Shown in pieces: positions 58,501 through 64,000 of a stretch of 64,000 nt of DNA. This DNA is from Sphaerolaimus hirsutus (taxonomy: Eukaryota; Nematoda; Chromadorea; Monhysterida; Sphaerolaimidae). How positions within the stretch are numbered: position 1 is the stretch's first letter; each line of letters begins with the position of its first letter. The DNA is taken from NCBI GenBank assembly GCA_964036195.1, contig OZ038450.1:9178701-9242700 (forward strand). Direction: 5' to 3'. A model generated the notes under the pieces. That model saw only the letters and a program-made list of their open reading frames with translations, ran no database searches and had not been told where the DNA came from. The position numbers and the translations under genes were made by a program.

Positions 58501-61500
58501 ACGGTCATTTTGGCTGACCAATGACCATTTTGTTTGCACAAGAGATTTGTGCGGTTTGTGCGTGTTGATCTGCAATGGATCATGGAAAAGCATTTTTTGG
58601 ATCGTGACTTACAGGGTGGGTCAAATATGCATAATGAAATCAAAATAGTTGTAATGGACAGTAAAGGTAAAAACTTAAGATGATATGATTAGGTAGATAT
58701 TTTTTTCTAACTCGAATGAGAAATGTATGATGGAAAGTGGGCCGACACAAAGTTTTTTCTCGGTTCTCAACTTTTCATTCAAATTTAAAAACCACGTCTC
58801 AGTGAATTTTCAGTGACTATTTATTTAGAAAATAAAGCTTTAGATCTTGTGAAAATTGTGAAGAAAATAAAACTTGAAAACATGAAAATTCAAGTTTTTA
58901 TGCAAGTTATAATTAATCCATCTGGCCCAGCATGATAAATGCATTTGTGCACGTTTCCGGCTGCATTTATCTGTCACCTACGTTTTTCATACATTATGTG
59001 AGCAGAGCTCATGCCGATGGCTGATTATGCGGAATTAAGTCGTGATCCGGCGAAAATGACCGCTTCAAAGCGCAGCCGCACTCCGCCTCATCGATGCATA
59101 CCATAATCTCAAATCGACCCCTTTTCCCCCTAGCGTTACTGGGTGCGCGACTACCCCCTCTGCTTCAATTGCACACGACGCGCGTCAAAATATACCCAAT
59201 AGTCCCACTCAAACTGCCCAGGTATATAACAACCCACCTGCCATCCTCCGTACCCAACCACATAGTCGCCGCCAAATCATCTTCATCAGCGGCCAGCGTC
59301 AACCTGCTCGCCGTGGTGCCCGTGCCCACCGAGCACGAGTCGTTGTTGGCCGCGTTGCGCAAAGACGGGTCGTAGTCGGCAGGGGCGGAGAAGTCGTCAT
59401 CTTCTGAGCTGGAGTCGCTGCTAAACGGGGGGGGGGGTTGGGGTGGGCCAGGCCTCCTACGCACAAACGCCCGGCGCGCACAAACGCCCGGCACGCACAA
59501 AATTCAGCCCGCCATGCACAAATGTCCGGTACGCACAAATCTGATGCTCTGTGCGTACCGGGCATTTGTGCGTACCGGGCAGGGGATTTTCACACGCCCC
59601 CCCACTTTGTGTTTGCCCCCCCCATACATGAGCACCTGGATTACAAGAGTACACGTATATATGGGCAAGAGTACACCTGCGTGTCTTGGCTGTGTTGAGT
59701 GCTATTGGATCGTGAGTGCTGTTTGATATTTTTATTATATTATAATATAAAATATTTGGCACGTTTTCAAGTAAAGTGAAAAGTCATGTGACAACTGTAA
59801 ATACATTTCACTCGTCAAAATTATTTGACGCTTTTTACGGGTAAAAAAACTGAAAAGTCAAATGACTTTTAACTTTTTTACTCAAGTATTTCCAAGTCAA
59901 AAGTCAAGGACAAGTCAAAAGTATTTGTTTGTCACATGACTTCTCATTTTATTACTCGAAAAAAGCGCCACGTTGTGCTGCGGGGGGGGGGGGGGGGGGG
60001 GTAATGAGCCAAGCCAGACAGCCAGGATACAAGCCCCGCCCGCACATATGACCGGCGCGCACAAACGACTGGCACGCACACAGCTACAGTTTTGTGCATA
60101 CCGGGCGTTTGTGCGTACCGGCCTTTCATTTTGTGCGTGCCAGGCGTTTGTGCGCGCCGGGCGTTTGTGCGTACAGGTGCGGAGCCGTTGGGGTTTGTGG
60201 TTGTGAGTGTGCGTGTTGGGGATTGAGAGTGACAGCTGACAGGGTTCGATTCCGAACTTTGTCAAGTGACGAGAGAAATGATATAGCCTACTGACAAACC
60301 AAAATCTACCATATCCCATCTGAATAAATGAAGAAACATTGAAATTTTTTCTCCTCACATCACATTGCTCCCACTTTGAGTGAATTTGGTGTACAATTTT
60401 TCACGTGACCTTGATATCAATCATTGTATTTATAGCGTTATGTCTGTCGAGTATAATTGATAGGAGGGGTTTTGAGTGTATTTTGCATTGCATTGAGTGA
60501 CAATGCATTTTGATTCAAAATGTAAGAAAATTTGCAAGTGCTGATAAATTGACAAGGTCAGTCCACTTTTCAGTTCACTTCCTTTCAAATTCACTTTCCT
60601 TCCACAAAACAACTTGTCTTATCACTTCTACCCAACCTGTCCAGTTCCAGTTTACTTGTCGCCGGCGTGACAATCGAACTGGCCGCCTCTGAGCAAACAT
60701 CGGGATTAGTTCCATTGGCGGAGTGAATCTGATGCAGTTGGTTGATAGCCGCGTCAATAGACTCTGACTGGATCGCCGATAACCGCTTCCGCCGTCGCCA
60801 AGAATACGCCCTGGAAATTCCATTCAGATAAAGTGTGACTAGACATCAAAATGTGAGCAGGTAATCCCAGACCATGTAATGTGTTAAATGTCATGCAACG
60901 TGTCAATTGTCATGACAAATGTAAAGTATTTTTATGTGCCAGCTGTCATGCAAAGTTCAGTACTAAGATCTTTCTTTTTTGCTTTGATTGACATTTTACA
61001 CGACATTTACCACATTACTTTACACTTTACAGGGCCCGGGACTGCCCCCAGGCAGACAAACTTTGGCGCGGGCGCGGCGATGATGCACACGACCCTGGAG
61101 CTGGGCATGCCGTTGCAGCAGTACATGTCCGCCTCGGGGCTGAGCGTGAGCACGCACAGCTGGCCCACGTAGCCGTCCGAGTTGCAGATCCAGGCCACCC
61201 CCGGACCCGTCGGCTGGCTGCCGCCCGCCGTCTGAGCCAGACTGGCGTTGACGGACCCGTTCGAATTTGAGTTGACCACGCCGGCGCTGGCGCCCGCGTC
61301 CGCGCCGGCCGCCAGCAGCGGCGACGGGCCGATCGTGCTCGTGTCCGGTCGAGAACACGTCGCCGATGCGCACGTGAACTGCGCGGCGCGACGTGTCGAT
61401 AAATGTCGATTTTGCGAAAGGGTTGATGAGGATTTGTCGACTCACGTGGCTACCAGCTCTGGTCTTTTGCACTTGCAGCGGCTTGATGAATTTCGGCGGT

Positions 61501-63590
61501 GCGCGGCGATTCAACGATCGCTCTAGAGTCTCCTTGGCTGTGCGGAAGCTTCTTTCCCAAGCGGCACGCTTGTCCGCATTGGTGAATGTGACCGTCAGAG
61601 TTTCGATGCCGCCATCCCTGGAAGGAGTTCAATCATTCGGCATTATTGGCATGGCATGTGTCGTTTGAAATATAAAAATGCGGTTATTTACTCAGTTGTC
61701 ACTAGGAGATACATCTCTGTGAACACGGGGTCAGTGGCCATCTCGTGGTTTTTCTGCTTCAACCTGGTTTGTAGTTTTGTACGCAAGCCATCAACAGTTT
61801 CATTAAGCTCCTGTAATTTTTGTTATATCAAAACATTGTAGGCTGTAATTATTTTTCCACAAAAATGTCGAAGGACAGACGTTATGGGGATGTTTCAGTA
61901 GTTCCGCAAGTTCGGACATCTTGGCTGCTACCTTCAGATCCTCTTGAAGGTTGTTGACTTCCTCTTGCAATTTATGCAGCAGCGGAAGTGTATCTGACGT
62001 CATTTTTTGTTGATTAAATCGGCGAATTTTTTAAGACCATAAGTCTATGATATACAATGAAACTGTCACCAACTTTTAGCCAACTCGAGATCATCCAGGC
62101 ATATCTTCATGAGCAACTTGAACTTGTGGTTCTCCAAAATATCGTGGCTGCCAGCAGAGCCGCTGCGTGGCATAAAAACAACCATAAAATCACAACATCA
62201 CACCAAAAATCACACACAACCCCCCCCCCCCCCCACTAACCCAGACAAATTCTTCTTCAAAGCGTTGGATCTCCTCTTCACGCTCGTGATGATGAGCATG
62301 TCGGACAGGAGGAACAGGCACCGGTCCTTGGTGCCGTGCGCGGTGGCCACCTTGACCACCTCGTACGAGTGGAACAGACGCTCCGCTGAGACCAGGTCGT
62401 CCAGGCCGTCAACGATGGCCTCGATTTCGCGCAGTCTGTGTGTAGGTGTTTGATGTAGGTGTACGGTGGGGTGGGGTGGGGTGGGGTGGGGTGGGGTGGG
62501 GTGGGGTGGGGTGGGGTGGGGTGGGGTGGGGTGGGGTGGGGTGGCGTCGGGTGGGGTGGGGTGGCGTCGGGTGGGGTGGGGTGGGGCAGATTGAGTTTGA
62601 CCAATTTCACGATTTACCGCATTCCATCAGTGTAAGTACCGTATGTTTTACCGCTTTTTTTCAGTTACAGGTTGTTCCAGTTTTACAGTTACCACACAAT
62701 TTGGAAAAAGTCGTAAAGAAACGCCCCAAAATGCAGGAGATTTATATATTTTAATACCTATAAGAAAATATAAAAAATCTGATATTTACTTATATTTTTT
62801 TCCAGATTCTTCTGGGAGGTTTAAATAAATTTTTTTTAGATGAAAATATGAAAATATCTATTTATATTTTCTCTGAGTTTATTCAGAGAGATCCAGAGAA
62901 ATTATATTTTCTGAAAACCACAACAACATTTTTTGGAACGCTAGTCATAAACCTAAGCCTCAGCCAATGCTATGTGACGAACTAGCGTTGTACAAATACA
63001 CGCAAATGACCCACCTCTGCTGCATCTGCTCGCTGCGCCCGGTCTCCTGCTCAACGTGGTTGATGCGGGTGGCGAGCGCGTGCACCTCCTTCTGCGCGCG
63101 CAGCAGAAGCGAGTGGTCCGGGTGCTCCACCGACGTGTGTTTCAGCAGTTCCTGCGCAGTGACTAGTTCGAGTAGATTCATTTGGTTGACGTAAATACCT
63201 ACTGTCTCCAGCCAGATTAGCAAGTTCACAACAGTTGCATAGTGAAGAGTTTTCAAAGGAGAGAGTACGATATGGTGCGCATTTCGGCATGGAAACATGT
63301 ATTTTGCATAGTAATAATTTTACACCTATAGTATCGCATAGGAACTTTTCCTCAAGCTTGAGTAGCCACAAGGCAATCACCTTTATCAGCAGTTCATATC
63401 TAGGTATCCTCTGCACAGGCATGATCAATAACGCATCGAGTGTCAGCTTGTTCTTGTGTTCGCGCGAGCACCGCTCCAGGTACTTTGCGAATGCCGGCTT
63501 GGCGTGGCACGCGCGTCTGATGGCCGCCTTGGCATGCTTCCAATTGTTGATGAATGCGCTGTACGTGTCCACCACCGGCTGCTTGGTGAA
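55581..63590 (-). CDS. ARHGEF17: ARHGEF17-type RhoGEF, 3' part, 15 coding exons (5' end beyond window)
   Basis: Guanine nucleotide exchange factor for Rho GTPases. Exons in transcript order: 63590-63381, 63151-63015, 62435-62241, 62162-62074, 61993-61881, 61810-61692, 61617-61446, 61378-61062, 59420-59238, 58141-57948, 57557-57418, 57338-57187, 56894-56654, 56201-56022, 55700-55581; 853 aa, phases close. The first exon carries the DH-domain core (YLERCSREHKNKLTLDALL, MPVQRIPRYELLIK). The next finishes the DH domain (ELLKHTSVEHPDHSLLL). A PH-like region follows, with KDRCLFLLSDMLIITSVKRR. The C-terminal half is the WD40-like propeller of this family: WICNSDGYVGQLC, MWLGTEDG, VFVSLHSSPPAVVVYE, LWIGTSAGVVL and the final GGDGFDDY...DSTNHLLIWEV. 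Order and motifs match vertebrate ARHGEF17 rather than ARHGEF10. The N-terminal half and start lie right of 63590. The exon at 56022-56201 is the least certain boundary. Confidence 0.9.
55761..55940. mobile_element. Family C foldback element, copy 11
   Basis: Left CTGGGAGCAGTCCCAGACCC, right GGGTCTGGGACTGGCACCAG; partial duplication of AGATTTGGATAC inside. RhoGEF last intron. Confidence 0.85.
56432..56598. mobile_element. Family C foldback element, copy 12 (near-perfect hairpin)
   Basis: Left AGGTGTCAGTCCCAGACC, right GGTCTGAGACTGCCCCC. Arms ATGTCATACAAAGTGTCAAA and complement are almost exact. AGAAC occurs on both sides and may be a short target duplication. Confidence 0.88.
57646..57873. 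mobile_element. Family C foldback element, copy 13
   Basis: Left CAGGGGGCAGTCCCAGACCA; right end decayed (TAGGTTTCTGGAATTAGCGC). Arms AAAGTGTCAAGTGTAATG and complement. Confidence 0.75.
58251..58473. mobile_element. Family C foldback element, copy 14
   Basis: Left CCTGGTGGCAGTCACGGACC with duplicated CGGACCGGACC; right end truncated at TTTACTGGGGGTTGGG. Arms include TGTCAAATGTCATGCAAAG. Confidence 0.75.
58474..59237. other. RhoGEF intron sequence without recognised features
   Basis: AT-rich, no repeat or gene recognised. Confidence 0.4.
59459..59585. repeat. Inverted array of ~17 bp GCACAAACGCCCGGC units, copy 1
   Basis: Left half repeats ACGCACAAACGCCCGGC-like words, right half their complement (GTGCGTACCGGGCATTTG). 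Flanked by G/C homopolymers. RhoGEF intron. Confidence 0.8.
60046..60178. repeat. Inverted array of ~17 bp GCACAAACGCCCGGC units, copy 2
   Basis: Same unit and inverted layout as the array 590 bp away (GCGCGCACAAACGACTGGC at left, GCGCCGGGCGTTTGTGCG at right), preceded by a 20-base G run ending near 60001. Confidence 0.8.
60283..60455. mobile_element. Family F-related element in RhoGEF intron
   Basis: AATCTACCATATCCCATCTG near the left and TGTCTGTCGAGTATA at the right match family F features; the left terminus is decayed. Confidence 0.65.
60857..61051. mobile_element. Family C foldback element, copy 15
   Basis: Left AGCAGGTAATCCCAGACCAT, right GGGCCCGGGACTGCCCCCAG. On the minus strand its end begins about 10 bp after the donor of the RhoGEF exon 61062-61378. 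Confidence 0.85.
62465..62585. repeat. (GGGGT)n minisatellite
   Basis: About 24 copies of the pentamer GGGGT with two CGTCG interruptions. It lies about 30 bp upstream (in transcript sense) of the acceptor of RhoGEF exon 62241-62435, where it reads as a C-rich tract. The G-rich strand could form G-quadruplexes. Confidence 0.92.
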
Positions 63591-63599
63591 CTGCACATA

Positions 63600-64000
63600 G
63601 GGGGGGGGGCTATTTGCTTGAATAATAATACCTTTTGGATAATTCGCCCTGTTAAACGAGTGATGAAAAATAATTCCTCCCCTTGAATAATTACTTCTTT
63701 ATGGCATAGATATGATCAATATGTTGCATGCAATTTGAACAAAAATGGCATGTTATTGTGTTAATAAAGCATATTACCGTATTTCCTCGAAATACCCCCC
63801 GGGGAGTGATTGTTTCATAGTGGTCCCGAGAGGGGGGGGGGTTAAACGAGGGGGGGGGTATTTCGAGGGGGGGTTATTATTTCGCCAGAAATTTTTTGAA
63901 ATCCTACTACAAATTCGTTGTTTGTAATGTACGCTGAGGTAGAAAAAGCAACCATAATTGACTAATAAGGTTCTGTAGACTAATATTAGTATGTAGATGG
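63600..64000. mobile_element. Family D remnants at the right edge
   Basis: TTTGCTTGAATAATAATACC with the GGCATGTTATTGTG core (63600-63775), then TACCGTATTTCCTCGAAATA starting at 63776 with GGGGTATTTCGAGGGGG at 63858. At least two family D elements or fragments; limits unclear. Confidence 0.65.

Overview
This window is animal nuclear DNA, not bacterial. It holds four multi-exon protein-coding genes with GT-AG introns, GC-rich third codon positions in the exons, and AT-rich introns and spacers packed with small transposon remnants. Protein content (a PS2-like integrin alpha, an FMNL/Frl-type formin, a DNAJC1/ERdj1 homologue and an ARHGEF17 homologue) fits a protostome, most plausibly an arthropod. 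The species cannot be fixed from the sequence. All exon models were built by hand from splice sites, reading phase and remembered family similarity. For the three complete genes every exon phase closes and the total coding length is divisible by three.

Layout. 1-2400: upstream DNA with a truncated subterminal-repeat element and two hairpin elements. 2401-19385 (+): complete formin of the FMNL/Frl class, 25 coding exons, 1190 aa. 19386-34629: about 15 kb of spacer with no gene I can support, containing large foldbacks, an inverted element pair and a 1.25 kb Mutator-like element. 34630-44682 (+): complete integrin alpha, 19 coding exons, 1132 aa. 46467-53653 (-): complete DNAJC1-type ER J-protein, 8 coding exons, 436 aa. 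55581-63590 (-): 3' part of an ARHGEF17-type RhoGEF, 15 coding exons, 853 aa, running off the right edge.

Three of the four genes act on adhesion and actin: integrin alpha links matrix to actin, the RhoGEF activates Rho GTPases, and FMNL formins are GTPase-regulated actin nucleators. I see nothing that shows they are co-regulated, so the proximity may be chance.

The most unusual feature is the non-coding fraction. At least ten families of short non-autonomous inverted-repeat elements occur. One foldback family (called C here) has about 15 copies, and many introns are largely made of such elements. Nine insertions have recognisable flanking target-site duplications (seven exact 8 bp or 9 bp, two at 7 of 8), assigning several families to hAT-type or Mutator-like transposition. 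Elements are nested up to three deep. Two different hAT-type elements landed in the terminal repeat of family C, and some elements end within about 15 bp of splice sites. No transposase gene is visible, so the mobilising enzymes must lie elsewhere.
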